A DNA stretch of 64,000 nucleotides. Origin: Actinernus sp. WN-2022 (Eukaryota > Cnidaria > Anthozoa > Actiniaria > Actinernidae). Shown here in pieces: positions 62,301-63,359 of this stretch. Position 1 is the first letter of the stretch. Each line of letters begins with the position of its first letter. The position numbers were made by a program, and so were the translations under genes. The stretch lies in the NCBI GenBank assembly GCA_030867875.1, contig JAOWCC010001501.1, positions 17,823,524 to 17,887,523 on the forward strand, read 5' to 3'. The notes below the pieces were generated by a model that worked only from the letters and a program-made list of their open reading frames with translations, did no database searches and was not told where the DNA came from.

Positions 62301-62714
62301 TCAAGTAAGTTAAATTCAGAGCTACATTATTCCTGTTTCGAGTAAAGTTCTGCAGCGCAGTAGTCAGTAAATATACGCATTGTACAGCGTGAAGTTTTTA
62401 CTGTGTTCGATTGAAGAAGACAACAATTATTTTATGCTATCATATGACTAAAATCGAAGATACATGTTTCCAGAAGAAACTTCTGTTTATACAATTCAAA
62501 TTACGCATTTCATAACCAAAAACAGTTCTCGAAACTTTAGTTATACGTTCAGTTAACAACTCATTCGGATTCGAAACCGAAAAACATTCGCCGTTCCCCG
62601 GGAAATTTCAAATCGATCGTCAAACATTAGACTTACCTTGCATAGCTGATCACCTTTTGAGAGTTCTTCAAATGGATGCCGACTGTGACAGTACGTGCAG
62701 GCAAAAAGAGACAT
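8479..62714 (-). CDS. FAM76: FAM76A/B homologue, 11 exons over 54 kb
   Basis: Eleven coding exons join in phase into about 298 residues (human FAM76A is about 307, FAM76B about 339). The N-terminal half carries paired cysteines: C6/C9, C25/C28, C37/C40, C56/C59, C72/C75, C86/C89, C102/C105, C127/C130. These match the FAM76 layout, including CTYCR, CKKC, YCN-x-x-AAF, YG-x-P-x-x-CEQCK and VDGK-x-LC-x-LCTLSYKR. Exons 6-7 give a His-rich tract (HSHSHGHH, then six His at 167-172), as in FAM76B, where such a tract directs the protein to nuclear speckles. Exons 8-10 encode a C-terminal coiled coil (LKKQLQQKDQALIEKEKK, ITELKAD). FAM76 proteins are nuclear; their biochemical role is poorly defined. 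Start: the only Met before the ACTYC motif, with a strong exon-1 donor. Least certain are the exon 6/7 donor choice and the very short last exon. Confidence 0.9.
8561..8662 (-). CDS. FAM76: FAM76 exon 10
   Basis: Acceptor TTTTATTACTAG, 102 nt encoding ITELKADNWEKEKDSKKKL, TALQKDQTERLEFLQ, donor CAG|GTGAAT, phase 0. Aligns with ITELKADFQYQESQ...EQLQ. Confidence 0.86.
8743..8804. repeat. 18-bp tandem repeat, about 3.4 copies
   Basis: TGTGTCACGGTGGGGCTG repeated with one C/T-type variant (TCTCGG). Lies in FAM76 intron 9. Confidence 0.85.
9289..9390. repeat. Foldback element with GAGGGCGAAGCCCGAG centre
   Basis: Near-perfect palindrome: GTTTAAAACACG... pairs with ...GTGTTTTAAAC and TTTTATCAAGT with ACTTGATAAAA, around the GC-rich centre. 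Palindromes of the same style (central G/C-rich Ser/Glu-like word) occur at 31438, 44128 and 63064. Confidence 0.75.
9597..9721 (+). CDS. Candidate first coding exon, gene unknown
   Basis: ATG followed by 41 open codons (MQEESALEGFGVVVYLDK..., DSKFLTPAQN) ends at a consensus donor GTAAGT at 9722. Composition is protein-like, but no later exon was found. Just upstream, CATCTCAAGGGAATG is repeated directly (9436 and 9537). It lies antisense in FAM76 intron 9, after the 9289-9390 foldback, and may belong to a transposable element. Confidence 0.3.
9955..10026. repeat. Short hairpin
   Basis: TAATTAGGATGAAACTTTATA pairs with TATAAAACGTTCATCCTAATTA around an AT loop. Confidence 0.6.
10028..11397. 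other. FAM76 intron 9: no gene; CA-rich minisatellite
   Basis: A CACAAATACGCATG-type repeat with CA-rich flanks lies at about 10741-10812 and gives rise to overlapping chance open frames on both strands. The rest is unremarkable AT-rich intron. Confidence 0.45.
11398..11460 (-). CDS. FAM76: FAM76 exon 9
   Basis: Acceptor CTTTTCCATTTTTAG, 63 nt encoding LLVLKKQLQQKDQALIEKEK and K, donor AAG|GTCTGT, phase 0. Aligns with [20 protein letters not shown]. Confidence 0.88.
11620..11815. repeat. Dispersed repeat with an internal (AT)n tract, copy 1
   Basis: A segment sharing GCCACTGGGTGTCA, TCTTACTTTGCCTGACCTTA and CCCAAATC-TGG-GACAAC with 17010-17185. In this copy an (AT)16 microsatellite occupies 11710-11741. 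Confidence 0.5.
12022..12154. repeat. Palindromic MITE-like hairpin
   Basis: AATTGAAGGGGTGAGCGGAA...GATCAAGTTCTCAATTCTCC folds onto GGAGAATTTGATCTGATCA...TTCCACTGACCCCTTCAATT. The inner GATCA-x-ATTCTCC core resembles that of the elements at 23851 and 44312. Confidence 0.6.
12438..12501 (-). CDS. FAM76: FAM76 exon 8
   Basis: Acceptor GTTTTGTTTAG, 64 nt completing Ser then DVGGEPPMSDHMAELTDLKEQ, donor CAG|GTATAG. Aligns with the DHFVIIAQLKEE region. Confidence 0.82.
12582..12758. mobile_element. Palindromic MITE, AATAGCCCA family, copy A
   Basis: AATAGCCCACTTCC, GATATGC, TTACTTGTCA, GCACAAAGGTTTCAATACGA on the left arm are mirrored on the right arm to GGAAGTGGGCTATT. Family members: 14942-15046 (truncated) and 56574-56986 (with a long internal insert). 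Confidence 0.7.
13380..13610 (-). pseudogene. LINE reverse-transcriptase C-terminal fragment
   Basis: The minus frame from 13608 reads ...FISHGRTRLIQNPGATLKVP, FRKTNNFQASL. After a frameshift near 13440 the next frame gives NRIVKLWNIV. This is the conserved LINE (CR1/L2-like) tail: basic residues, PF-x-x-TN, then an LWN-x-x-P-like motif. It is 5'-truncated and frameshifted, and faces the fragment at 13627-13755. Confidence 0.55.
13627..13755 (+). pseudogene. LINE reverse-transcriptase C-terminal fragment
   Basis: Forty-two codons to TAG: GSFFPGTVNLWNSLPPKIID, QLSLKGFKGCPSQFLIHFNR. FFP-x-T-V-x-LWNSLP-x-x-I is the classic end of CR1/L2-type ORF2 proteins. It is truncated at its 5' side and lies head-to-head with a second LINE tail on the minus strand. 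Confidence 0.6.
13756..14526. other. FAM76 intron 7: no gene seen
   Basis: AT-rich. A CAGGGTTTTCAATAA word at about 14159 resembles the end of a hAT-type MITE, but I could not find its partner. Confidence 0.35.
14527..15417. mobile_element. Possible 0.9 kb inverted-repeat element
   Basis: TAATGGTC(TG)CGTAAGAACTAGG at 14527-14549 is inverted at 15395-15417. The interior contains a truncated copy (14942-15046) of the AATAGCCCA palindromic MITE. No transposase seen. Confidence 0.45.
14942..15046. mobile_element. Palindromic MITE, AATAGCCCA family, copy B, truncated
   Basis: Left arm (AATAGCCCAATTCCGCGATA, CACAAAGGTTTCAACACGAG, TCTGTGCTAAATTAAAT) is present; the right arm stops after TTTAGCA. 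Confidence 0.65.
15418..16133. other. FAM76 intron 7: hairpin at 15781-15850, otherwise nothing
   Basis: TAATGTGCCAACCA (15781-15794) pairs with TGGTTGGCACATTA (15837-15850). No coding content recognised. Confidence 0.5.
16134..16281. repeat. Palindromic hairpin element
   Basis: GGGCTTTCCATTTA...TGGTCTGATGGGCCAGTTCT...GGAAC mirrors GTTCC...AGAACTGGCCCATCAGACCA...TAAATGGAAAGCGCC. It sits about 20 bp beyond the donor of FAM76 exon 7, inside intron 7. Confidence 0.7.
16300..16464 (-). CDS. FAM76: FAM76 exon 7
   Basis: Acceptor ACTATCCAAACAG, 165 nt. Starts with six His codons (the ATG/TGA microsatellite at 16446-16463 on the plus strand), then TKHEKKSKIAKIDSDQPS... and FGLYNASSGN, donor AG|GTATGT. 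The KKSK motif aligns with PKKKSK of human FAM76. Confidence 0.82.
16612..16795. repeat. Dispersed module shared with 56703-56925
   Basis: Shares TATTAATAACACTAT, AGAACAACAGA, TTAAACAGGCATCT, GA-GTTTTTGAAG and CTGGTGACCTCTATC-GGAGCCGG with 56703-56925. There it is the insert of an AATAGCCCA palindrome; here the palindrome arms are not obvious. Confidence 0.6.
16796..17335. other. FAM76 intron 6: copy 2 of the 11620 dispersed repeat
   Basis: 17010-17185 is related to 11620-11815. The remainder shows no gene. Confidence 0.45.
17336..17492. mobile_element. MITE with GAGTGGGACAAACT ends
   Basis: GAGTGGGACAAACT...GCATG is mirrored by CATGC...AGTTTGTCCCACTC. A partial copy of the 23481-23768 repeat lies immediately to the right (17515-17610). 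Confidence 0.6.
17493..18399. other. FAM76 intron 6: partial repeat and poly-C tract, no gene
   Basis: Holds a partial copy of the 23481-23768 inverted repeat, a C run at about 17926-17942 and a second C-rich stretch near 18030. No gene seen. Confidence 0.45.
18400..18520. repeat. Left inverted arm flanking the EADTR pseudogene
   Basis: CCAGCAGATAAGC, AATTGTT-x-x-AAATTGTGATAAAAGCA and AAGACCC...GGATCTTG occur here in the same order as in the reverse complement of 22100-22225. Confidence 0.55.
18888..21704 (-). pseudogene. Frameshifted EEADTR/DTD protein gene, putative PIN-like nuclease family
   Basis: Minus-strand coding remnant of about 900 codons broken by at least five frame changes and in-frame stops (for example TAG at 20780-20778, shifts near 20585, 20436, 20035, 19450 and 19330). 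The N-terminal part is open from 21704. Later blocks include IALDHTHEQENELIKGDDSA followed by VGLTENPAALRRWMV; NPFKEDNTDLLVLDTKDIM; then NHEEADTRVLLHAAHAANSG and VDTDVVVLAVAYAK; FFHALTTCDT; and a cysteine-rich tail (ISCGCKTACRGLCRC, CTALCFCAGNC). I recall a large, mostly unnamed protein family, repeated in anthozoan genomes, with this same order of blocks. The acidic EEAD...DTD pattern resembles the XPG-I/PIN nuclease signature; a nuclease role is inference. It lies within FAM76 intron 6, same strand, but is unrelated to it. Confidence 0.72.
22100..22225. repeat. Right inverted arm flanking the EADTR pseudogene
   Basis: Inverse partner of 18400-18520 (GCTTTTATCACAAATTTTAACAATT, GCTTATCTGCTGG read in pieces). 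Together they bracket a 3.8 kb unit around the pseudogene. Confidence 0.55.
22226..23025. other. FAM76 intron 6: no gene seen
   Basis: A TACCGTATTT word at 22919 resembles the end of the 24937 element but stands alone. ACCACCTG words at 22728 and 22790 are minor local repeats. Confidence 0.35.
23026..23150 (+). mobile_element. tRNA-derived SINE fragment
   Basis: TTAGCTCAGTG (A-box-like) and, only about 15 bp later, GGGTTCAAAACC (B-box-like) are followed by a tail CCGTGGCCAGACCAACACTC, AGGGTCTTAAAATAACTG. The spacing is much shorter than in a tRNA, so the anticodon arm is deleted. It lies just downstream of FAM76 exon 6, in intron 6. Confidence 0.5.
23315..23451 (-). CDS. FAM76: FAM76 exon 6
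   Basis: Acceptor TTGCTCTCTGCTAG, 137 nt beginning VDGKILCLLCTLSYKR and continuing with a Lys/Ser/Glu/His-rich segment containing HSHSHGHH. The best donor is GACAT|GTATGT, leaving two bases; that phase fits exon 7. Confidence 0.9.
23481..23768. repeat. Inverted-repeat element
   Basis: TTGAAATGCGACCCTGAAAG...GGAAAATTGCATTCAGCTGAC on the left is mirrored by GTCAGCT...GTAATTTTCCAATCAAGACT...GGGTTGCACTTCAA on the right. The TAGACTCCACATTTCAT word is repeated inside. A partial copy is at 17515-17610. Confidence 0.6.
23851..23991. mobile_element. Palindromic MITE, GGGCTGTGTGCAA family, copy 1
   Basis: GGGCTGTGTGCAACAAGGG and GTGATCACATTCTAAATTCT fold onto AGAATTTAGAATGTGATCA and CCCTTGTTGCACACAGCCC. 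Copy 2 is at 44312-44450. Confidence 0.75.
24321..24447. repeat. Short inverted-repeat element
   Basis: AGGCAAGTTTTGTAT at the left is inverted at the right (ATACAAAACTTGCCT), with about 97 bp between. It lies in intron 5, about 145 bp beyond the exon 5 donor. Confidence 0.6.
24593..24689 (-). CDS. FAM76: FAM76 exon 5
   Basis: Acceptor TTTCTCTATTTGAAG, 97 nt; the first G completes Arg, then CESSEKKYGAPVLCEQCKLK and CAFKKSDESKGK, donor AAG|GTGAAA. Matches the YGPP-x-x-CEQCK block. A poly-C run (G-run in the transcript) lies about 20 bp inside the intron from the donor. Confidence 0.92.
24937..26045. mobile_element. 1.1 kb element with CTACCGTATTTACCCGTGTA termini
   Basis: The left terminus CTACCGTATTTACCCGTGTA, then ATAATACGCAC, is inverted at the right end. 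GGGATGCGTATTATACAC and GGGGTGCGTATTATACATGG give extra inner copies of the terminal motif. Around 25555-25745 a GTCGAAATTTCGAACGGAAA segment is directly repeated, reminiscent of the CGAAATTTCG-rich 28977-31311 element. No transposase recognised. Target duplication ambiguous. Confidence 0.6.
26165..26610. repeat. Tandem repeat, unit ~130-145 bp, over three copies
   Basis: Each unit carries GTTGTTGATGGTTAGGGT, ATTAATTCACAGGAAAATTT, AAGAAG and TGTTTCTGTGTTG-TTAGTG. Successive units start near 26172, 26309, 26441 and 26588. The last is interrupted by the TTAA element at 26611. GGTTAGGGTG recalls telomeric TTAGGG but is only once per unit. Confidence 0.75.
26611..27141. mobile_element. 531-bp TTAA-flanked foldback transposon
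   Basis: Arms of about 190 bp are inverse matches, starting AGTGCATATGAGCCTTC and including TTTTCATAGCTATG, TTTGGTTTACAGAG, ACTCTATCTTCTACGCTTGT and GACC(C)ATGACC-CGTAAGTAAAAG. TTAA is present on both sides (26607-26610 and 27142-27145). The host sequence GTGTTT-TTAA-ATGTA is intact in the neighbouring tandem units, so the duplication is of the target. TTAA targets are typical of piggyBac and Kolobok elements. Confidence 0.8.
27142..28317. other. FAM76 intron 4: dispersed repeat, no gene
   Basis: 27265-27410 is related to 33277-33415 (shared CTCGTTCTATGAATGATTTG, GGTT-GAAATGG, then a T tract with TTTCAG and ATGAGAATTTGAGAAAAT). No gene seen in the rest. Confidence 0.5.
28318..28425. repeat. 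Purine-rich tandem repeat, ~27-bp unit
   Basis: GGGGAGAAATGGGAAAGAGATTA-type units, about four copies, with shorter GAGAAAGAG units at the right end. Confidence 0.7.
28576..28660. repeat. Short tandem palindromic repeat (AGGTTGAATCGGATTTTACCT)
   Basis: Three ~28-bp units of GTAGGTTGAATC-GATTTTAC. Related GTAAAATCCGATTCAACCT words lie at 24735-24815. Confidence 0.6.
29784..30225. mobile_element. Nested Harbinger-like MITE with TAA target duplication
   Basis: TGCACCTATCAATGTCAACC, then a CCCCAGG-G-rich stretch and GGCCGGGCAGATGTGGGGCA, is mirrored at the right end. TAA flanks both sides (29781-29783 and 30226-30228), the usual PIF/Harbinger target. A diverged relative is at 53562-53812. Confidence 0.65.
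30989..31150. repeat. 29-bp tandem repeat, five copies
   Basis: ATTTCTATTGGAAAATTCGA then AGTTACGAA, with scattered substitutions. A 69-codon open frame here is a by-product of the repeat. Confidence 0.85.
31438..31590. repeat. Foldback element with GAGCGCAGCGAATGAG centre, copy 1
   Basis: AAATAATACAAGGGCATG and AGATATGGAATTTATCTTC on the left pair with GAAGATAAATTCCATAT and CCCATGTATTGTTTTATTT on the right. Related to 44128-44273. Confidence 0.65.
32267..32353. repeat. (GA)n-rich simple repeat
   Basis: GAGA/GACAGA/GAAAGA tract. It follows a segment (32140-32266) directly related to 41280-41410, which also ends in GAGAGAGA. Confidence 0.9.
32363..32622. repeat. GGGCACTTTGGTAACC minisatellite, about a dozen copies
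   Basis: Units of 20-22 bp alternate TTTGGTAACC and TTTCGTAACC with short variable spacers. Stray single copies lie at 40152 (inverted), 40372 and 40763, all inside the same 10.2 kb element. Confidence 0.85.
32915..33224. mobile_element. 310-bp TTAA MITE
   Basis: AGGAGCAGTGTCACGATT / AATCGTGACATTGCTCCT inverted ends, TTAA on both sides (32911-32914 and 33225-33228). Same target and AGG start as the 31922 and 59317 elements. Non-coding. Confidence 0.75.
33681..33899. repeat. 219-bp direct repeat, left copy, flanking the retroelement
   Basis: Nearly identical to 37515-37733 (same length, only a few substitutions). Contains a tRNA-like sequence on the minus strand. A short part (AGTGTAAAGAATGTAATATA ... 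GTGCTAA) is repeated a third time at 37762-37816, giving a right end of the form B-A-B. This recalls the split direct repeats of PAT/Ngaro elements. Confidence 0.75.
33761..33835 (-). tRNA. tRNA-Thr(UGU)-like sequence inside the left direct repeat (probably pseudo)
   Basis: The reverse strand reads GACTTGATAGCTCAGTTGGT, AGAGCGCCAGACATGTAACC, TGGAGGTCGTTGGGTTCGAG, TCCCACTTGGGTCA. A cloverleaf is possible, with an acceptor stem using G-T pairs, an intact A box (TAGCTCAGTTG) and a perfect B box (GGTTCGAGTCC). The anticodon loop CATGTAA gives TGT. Position 33 is A rather than T, and one anticodon-stem and one T-stem pair are mismatched, so aminoacylation is doubtful. A second copy is at 37595-37669. 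Confidence 0.55.
34050..34140 (+). promoter_or_regulatory. Possible retroelement promoter
   Basis: GGAGTATATAAGCAGG (TATA box at about 34054) is followed by TTCGTTCTCTCGGTCGCGTG, AT-rich leader and a T-tract CAG (34171-34173) before the gag-like segment. Only suggestive. Confidence 0.3.
34174..36008 (+). pseudogene. Tyrosine-recombinase-type retroelement: gag knuckle, reverse transcriptase and RNase H remnant
   Basis: Begins CWDYGHLIRNCP (zinc knuckle lacking its second Cys), TGA at 34258. An RT frame then follows: VKGRLKQCYNYWK..., NNRSSRDHSQFVEEAI, EPPYCVNPLTV, interrupted near 34650. Next come WDLESGYHNVDIY, VLPFGLSTASFCFTK and the catalytic FVYLDDG (34741-34960), then KKSFWEP, QVEWLGF and FRELAAVAGF. 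The RNase H part has VIYCDASDYAYGGF, a frameshift near 35500, SSTYSELKAIYYVLKAH, CFTDNVNA and AQWIPRDA. This order and these motifs are those of DIRS/PAT/Ngaro elements. Joining of WIPRD directly to SAFFWPLL suggests an internal deletion. Several shifts and stops make it non-functional. Confidence 0.78.
36060..36480. repeat. ~112-bp tandem repeat, four copies
   Basis: Units start ATATGCCTGAGAGGAAGTAC and contain GGAATTGCCTCAGAAGACGA, TTGTGTCTGAGA and a T-run. It lies inside the retroelement between the RNase H and recombinase remnants; weaker relatives continue to 36780. Confidence 0.8.
36845..37060 (+). pseudogene. Tyrosine recombinase N-terminal fragment
   Basis: The plus frame reads VPQLIDILVESSAATTAQKY, SSGWKRWK: the characteristic start of DIRS/Ngaro-type tyrosine recombinases (S-x-x-T-x-x-x-YSSGWKRW). 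It decays after about 35 codons and the catalytic R-H-R-Y region is absent, so the element cannot integrate itself. Confidence 0.55.
37504..37816. repeat. Right direct repeat of the retroelement, B-A-B structure
   Basis: 37515-37733 duplicates 33681-33899. The 55-bp word TAGCACTAGTAAGTGTAAAG ... GTGCTAA occurs at 37504-37558 and again at 37762-37816. Confidence 0.75.
37595..37669 (-). tRNA. tRNA-Thr(UGU)-like sequence inside the right direct repeat (probably pseudo)
   Basis: Identical over 75 nt to the copy at 33761-33835, with the same A and B boxes and TGT anticodon, although flanking bases differ slightly. Confidence 0.55.
38560..39000 (-). pseudogene. LINE reverse-transcriptase C-terminal remnant
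   Basis: The minus strand reads, across frameshifts, ERYNKSFFPFTTKLWNEIDI, IEIRLLDALCPFKRAL, DRYSSIIHTRLRL, then ISPACSCGFSKESISQFFYT, VPPILPSDQICSPL. This is the typical distal LINE segment: FFP-x-T-x-x-LWN, HTRLRL, C-x-CG-x-x-x-ES. Several stops, no intact frame. Confidence 0.55.
39001..40954. other. No gene; interior of the 10.2 kb element
   Basis: AT-rich, with stray GGGCACTTTGGTAAC copies (40152 inverted, 40372, 40763) and the ACTACAA-type motif at 39489-39512. No coding region recognised. Confidence 0.4.
39489..39512 (-). promoter_or_regulatory. Possible ZNF143/SBF-type motif
   Basis: The minus strand reads GGACTACAAAATCCCATGATCC, close to the recalled animal consensus ACTACAAnTCCCAnnATGC. 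No neighbouring start site is evident. Confidence 0.3.
40955..41740. repeat. ~450-bp direct tandem duplication
   Basis: 40955-41270 and 41408-41735 share GCTAGCAGG, GCTGG, AGAGAACCAGT, GGGAAATTATTATCA, CACGGCGGCT, CCGGTGAATCCGAAAATCT, CCTGTTTCCACAAGTTAAAC and CCAAGTGGAGTTT in order. Both copies start in a GAGAGAGA run. The segment 41280-41410 is also related to 32140-32266. Confidence 0.75.
42535..42882. other. FAM76 intron 4 immediately downstream of exon 4: nothing seen
   Basis: AT-rich intron without repeats I recognise. Confidence 0.4.
42883..42941 (-). CDS. FAM76: FAM76 exon 4
   Basis: Acceptor ATATGTTTTTCAG, 59 nt encoding PSCCVYCNIRAAFNGTKCT plus AG, donor AG|GTGAGG. Matches PCQYCN-x-x-AAF-x-G-x-KCQRC. 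It is isolated between a 12.9 kb and an 18.2 kb intron. Confidence 0.9.
43560..43925 (+). pseudogene. LINE reverse-transcriptase C-terminal remnant
   Basis: Across frameshifts the plus strand reads a LPV-x-K start, then ALNGLAPSYINDMLHTYVLN and NLRSARKY, then APKLWNGLPLDLRCSSTVNI, FKSRLNT. This is the CR1/L2-like tail (KALNGLAP-x-YI ... LRS ... AAP-x-LWN-x-LP ... FK-x-x-LK). A 3' ATT repeat follows at 44028-44039, as often at such LINE ends. Confidence 0.6.
44128..44273. repeat. Foldback element related to 31438-31590
   Basis: CATGGCCG...GGAGATACA...TTTATCTTCTCGTGTTGATGAAAT folds onto ATTTCATCAACACTCGGAGA, TAAAAATATGTATCTC and CGGCCATG, around TTTGCTGTGCTCACTCG. Confidence 0.65.
44312..44450. 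mobile_element. Palindromic MITE, GGGCTGTGTGCAA family, copy 2
   Basis: Left terminus and both central arms (GATCACATTCTAAATTCT ... AGAATGTGATCAGGAGTCAC) match the 23851 copy. The right terminus is eroded next to the satellite-bearing unit that starts at 44466. Confidence 0.65.
44515..45537. repeat. 21-bp satellite array (GGATCCTGGGCTATTCCTGTA)
   Basis: About 45 tandem units of GGATCCTGGGCTATTCCTG, TA with CTATA/CTGTA variants. Variant patterns recur at a spacing of 324-345 bp (compare 44721 with 45066, and 44951 with 45275), indicating higher-order duplication. Confidence 0.9.
45538..48659. other. Middle of the 5 kb unit: hairpins, no gene
   Basis: A foldback occupies 45931-46315 (ATAGTTGTTTATAATTTCA and GGCCACTTTTCAAGCC arms). 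A small hairpin lies at 47028-47155 (TTAACCCTTTAGCCCCA / TGGGGCTGGAAGGGTTAA). A 124-codon plus frame at 46149-46523 and a 64-codon one at 47897-48091 have no recognised features. Confidence 0.4.
48660..49480. repeat. 60-bp dimeric satellite array (GGATCCTATTCAGGAT core)
   Basis: Alternating 30-bp units, one with TATGTTCCTATGTA and one with CCTATTCCTACATA after GGATCCTATTCAGGAT. Absence of stops gives open frames of 286, 252 and 196 codons on three frames; these are repeat artefacts. Confidence 0.92.
49495..50787. other. FAM76 intron 3: no gene seen
   Basis: AT-rich with many ACATGTACATGTA words (49560-49880). No gene or element ends recognised. Confidence 0.4.
50800..51320. repeat. Degenerate AAAGCCTGGTAAGCCTGGT repeats
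   Basis: AGCCTGGTAAGCCTGGT, TTGACCCGGCTTTCC-GGTGAGCC-GGT and CAGTTTAACCGTA recur about three times with roughly 180-bp spacing, in a diverged form. Confidence 0.65.
51321..52376. other. FAM76 intron 3: no gene seen
   Basis: AT-rich, diverging tail of the preceding repeats up to about 51520, then featureless. Confidence 0.4.
52377..52706. mobile_element. 330-bp MITE with GGGCCATTCCATTT ends
   Basis: GGGCCATTCCATTTAAAA and CTGCTCC...CTATTGAGGGGT at the left are mirrored at the right (ACCCCTCAATAGGAGGGGAG, AAATGGAATGGCCC). ATT flanks both sides. Inside, GGATATCCA-ACCCCTCAATAG and CCCCTTGGAT words repeat. Confidence 0.7.
53068..53110 (+). promoter_or_regulatory. Putative start-site motifs of the small gene
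   Basis: AACAAAGATGGCGGC (YY1-type AAGATGGCGGC box) and GATCCCAGGATGCATTGC (resembling the ZNF143-type CCCAG-ATGC core) lie 50-90 bp upstream of the ATG at 53161. Both are typical of housekeeping animal promoters. Confidence 0.4.
53161..54251 (+). CDS. Small two-exon gene antisense in FAM76 intron 3, unknown function
   Basis: Exon 1 (53161-53271) starts MAPFSKLTTLIRRVLYI then MASRLSKGFSKHMGD, NKTIK and ends at AAG|GTAAGA. The acceptor TGTCTTCTATTATAG (AG at 54217-54218) joins in phase 0 to AQHFMSLASA and TGA (54249-54251), giving 47 residues; the second Met would give 30. The N-terminus is basic with hydroxylated residues and no acids, so a mitochondrial targeting peptide is possible. The splice sites and promoter-like boxes support transcription; the tiny product could equally be incidental to a non-coding RNA. 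I do not recognise the peptide. Confidence 0.35.
53562..53812. mobile_element. Harbinger-like MITE, relative of 29784-30225
   Basis: CACCTATCAATGTTAGACC then a G-run, and at the right CCTTGGGTTTAACATTGATAGGTGCA, followed by TAA. Interior TGGGGATATTTATAG/GGTGGGGAATTTGACATT words resemble those of the nested copy. The left terminus is degraded. Confidence 0.6.
54252..55160. other. FAM76 intron 3: extra terminal motif, no gene
   Basis: 3' region of the small gene, then AT-rich DNA. TTACCGGGCTTTTGGTGCCTGGG at 54667-54690 repeats the terminus of the 50788-55729 unit. Confidence 0.4.
55161..55540. repeat. 31-bp tandem array (AGCTTTAACCAGGGTTTTACC...)
   Basis: About a dozen copies of AGCTTTAACCAGGGTTTTAC, CGGGCTTACCG with A/G variants. 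The array lies about 270 bp outside the 5' end of... FAM76 exon 3 on the genomic map (55809), within intron 3. Confidence 0.9.
55809..55869 (-). CDS. FAM76: FAM76 exon 3
   Basis: Acceptor TACTTTAATAG, 61 nt; the first G completes an Arg codon, then GTEGKPVCKKCETSVKQFGQ, donor CAG|GTTTGT, phase 0. Matches the CKKC...YG block of the family. Confidence 0.9.
55870..56573. other. FAM76 intron 2: no gene seen
   Basis: AT-rich. AGATTCTATTCTGCCGTG and CATGGCAGAATAGAATC form a loose inverted pair (about 56186 and 56325), with GAGGACACACACATGG/GAGGACAGACGCATGG also repeated. Confidence 0.4.
56574..56986. mobile_element. Palindromic MITE, AATAGCCCA family, copy C with insert
   Basis: Arms CACTTGTCACGCACAAAGGTTTCAG-A-GAGGCTCC (left) and GGAGCCTCATACTGAAACCTTTGTGTGTGACAAGTG (right, read in parts) enclose a ~225-bp module (56703-56925) that is also at 16612-16795. 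Confidence 0.65.
57383..57852. mobile_element. 470-bp MITE, CAGGGCTCGAAATT ends, AAGTA duplication
   Basis: CAGGGCTCGAAATT and AATTTCGAGCCCTG are perfect inverted ends flanked by AAGTA (57378-57382 and 57853-57857). The interior carries about eight TAGGCGTAA/GGCGTAATTTTACGCC words at both subterminal regions. CAGGG-type ends suggest hAT, whose targets are usually 8 bp. Confidence 0.7.
57964..58028 (-). CDS. FAM76: FAM76 exon 2
   Basis: Acceptor TTATTCTCTCCCCAG, then 65 nt encoding KCRKTYPLVTCTYCRMEFHLL plus two bases, donor AG|GTGACA. Corresponds to ECR...VVKCTYCRTEF of vertebrate FAM76. Confidence 0.9.
58029..59316. other. FAM76 intron 1: no gene seen
   Basis: AT-rich, only short chance frames. 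Confidence 0.4.
59317..60869. mobile_element. 1.55 kb TTAA-flanked element with internal repeats
   Basis: AGGGGCACGGTCATGA and TCATGACCGTGCCCCT are inverted ends with TTAA on both sides (59313-59316, 60870-60873). Inside, a ~70-bp motif (CTCCAGGAACTCACAC, GATAGCCTTGTGAGCAATCG, TCATACGTTTG-AGCTATA) recurs at about 59450, 59670, 59865 and 60450. A second one (TTAGATCTCTTTTCAGA) is at 60140 and 60328. A hairpin ACTTGTAAACGTCCGTCGGACG is near the right end. No transposase. Confidence 0.75.
60870..62636. other. FAM76 intron 1, exon 1-proximal part: only a weak exon candidate
   Basis: Apart from 60953-61070, no gene or repeat is evident. A 126-codon plus frame (61050-61430) lacks recognisable content. 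Confidence 0.35.
60953..61070 (+). CDS. Weak first-exon candidate, gene unknown
   Basis: ATG then 39 open codons (MPKKEQTARQSDSTNNPS, LQENTCGSKELL) up to a donor CTAC|GTGAGT. A possible next exon lies at about 61321-61360 (CAG acceptor, GTGAGT donor, compatible phase). The peptide is not recognised. Confidence 0.2.
62637..62714 (-). CDS. FAM76: FAM76 exon 1 (first coding exon)
   Basis: ATG at 62714-62712, 26 codons (MSLFACTYCH...KGDQLCK), donor AAG|GTAAGT, phase 0. Matches the ACTKCHQRFPFE...QQLCK start of vertebrate FAM76. Confidence 0.92.
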
Positions 62715-62859
62715 GTTAAAACTTTAAAATCTAACTAGAAAATGGTAAAACAACAGCGGCAAAGAAGACTTTATGTGCAGAATACAAGAGAACTTCCAAG
62801 AAAACTTCCGATCTTGAAGAAACGCAGGTGAGCCGAAGTTTGGGTCAGCAGGTTTGCGA

Positions 62860-62890
62860 TTCAAGCTCGCTATGCATTATGGGAGTTAAC
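62860..62890 (-). promoter_or_regulatory. FAM76: Possible FAM76 promoter motif
   Basis: The minus strand reads GTTAACTCCCATAATGCATA about 160 bp upstream of the FAM76 ATG, resembling the ACTACAAnTCCCAnAATGC-type start-site element. Weak evidence. Confidence 0.3.
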
Positions 62891-62918
62891 GCATGGACAC
62901 AAAAGACTGTAAATATAT

Positions 62919-63060
62919 TTATAATATAGATACGATAGTACGCGCGCTCTGATTGGCGAAGAAGCCATGTTTTATCAGAGTATATAACATGGTTAGCCGT
63001 GTTATATAGTTTTCAACTGGCGGTTTCCTTTCATCGCGCGCGTAAATCTATATTATAAAA
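62919..63060. repeat. Foldback repeat upstream of FAM76
   Basis: TTTATAATATAGAT...GCGCGC pairs with GCGCGCG...ATCTATATTATAAA. The inner ATAACATGGTTAGCCGTGTTATAT forms a second small palindrome. Confidence 0.65.
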
Positions 63061-63063
63061 CAG

Positions 63064-63242
63064 ATAAAGAAGCCTTAAACTCCATGTTTTATACTATCAT
63101 AAAACACTCTGGTCATTTGAGAACACTCTAGAAATGTTGAAAGCACGCGCCTTCGGCTTGTGCTTTAACATTTCTCTCATGTTCTCACTGAAATGCCCAT
63201 CGTGTTTTATGATAGTATAAAACATGGCTAAGGCTTCTTTAT
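63064..63242. repeat. Foldback repeat with CGCCTTCGGCTTGTGC centre
   Basis: ATAAAGAAGCCTTA, CATGTTTTATACTATCATAA and GAGAACA...GAAATGTT arms are mirrored on the right side. Similar in style to 9289-9390. Confidence 0.7.
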
Positions 63243-63359
63243 TTGTTAAATATTGAGAGTGCTCTTGCCAGTCGGTTCTTTTTTTCAAAATGGGCAAAAC
63301 CTTCGGGGTTAACTCTAGCAAAGTAAAATTTATATTTTGTGAGTTGGTTTATATTTTTG

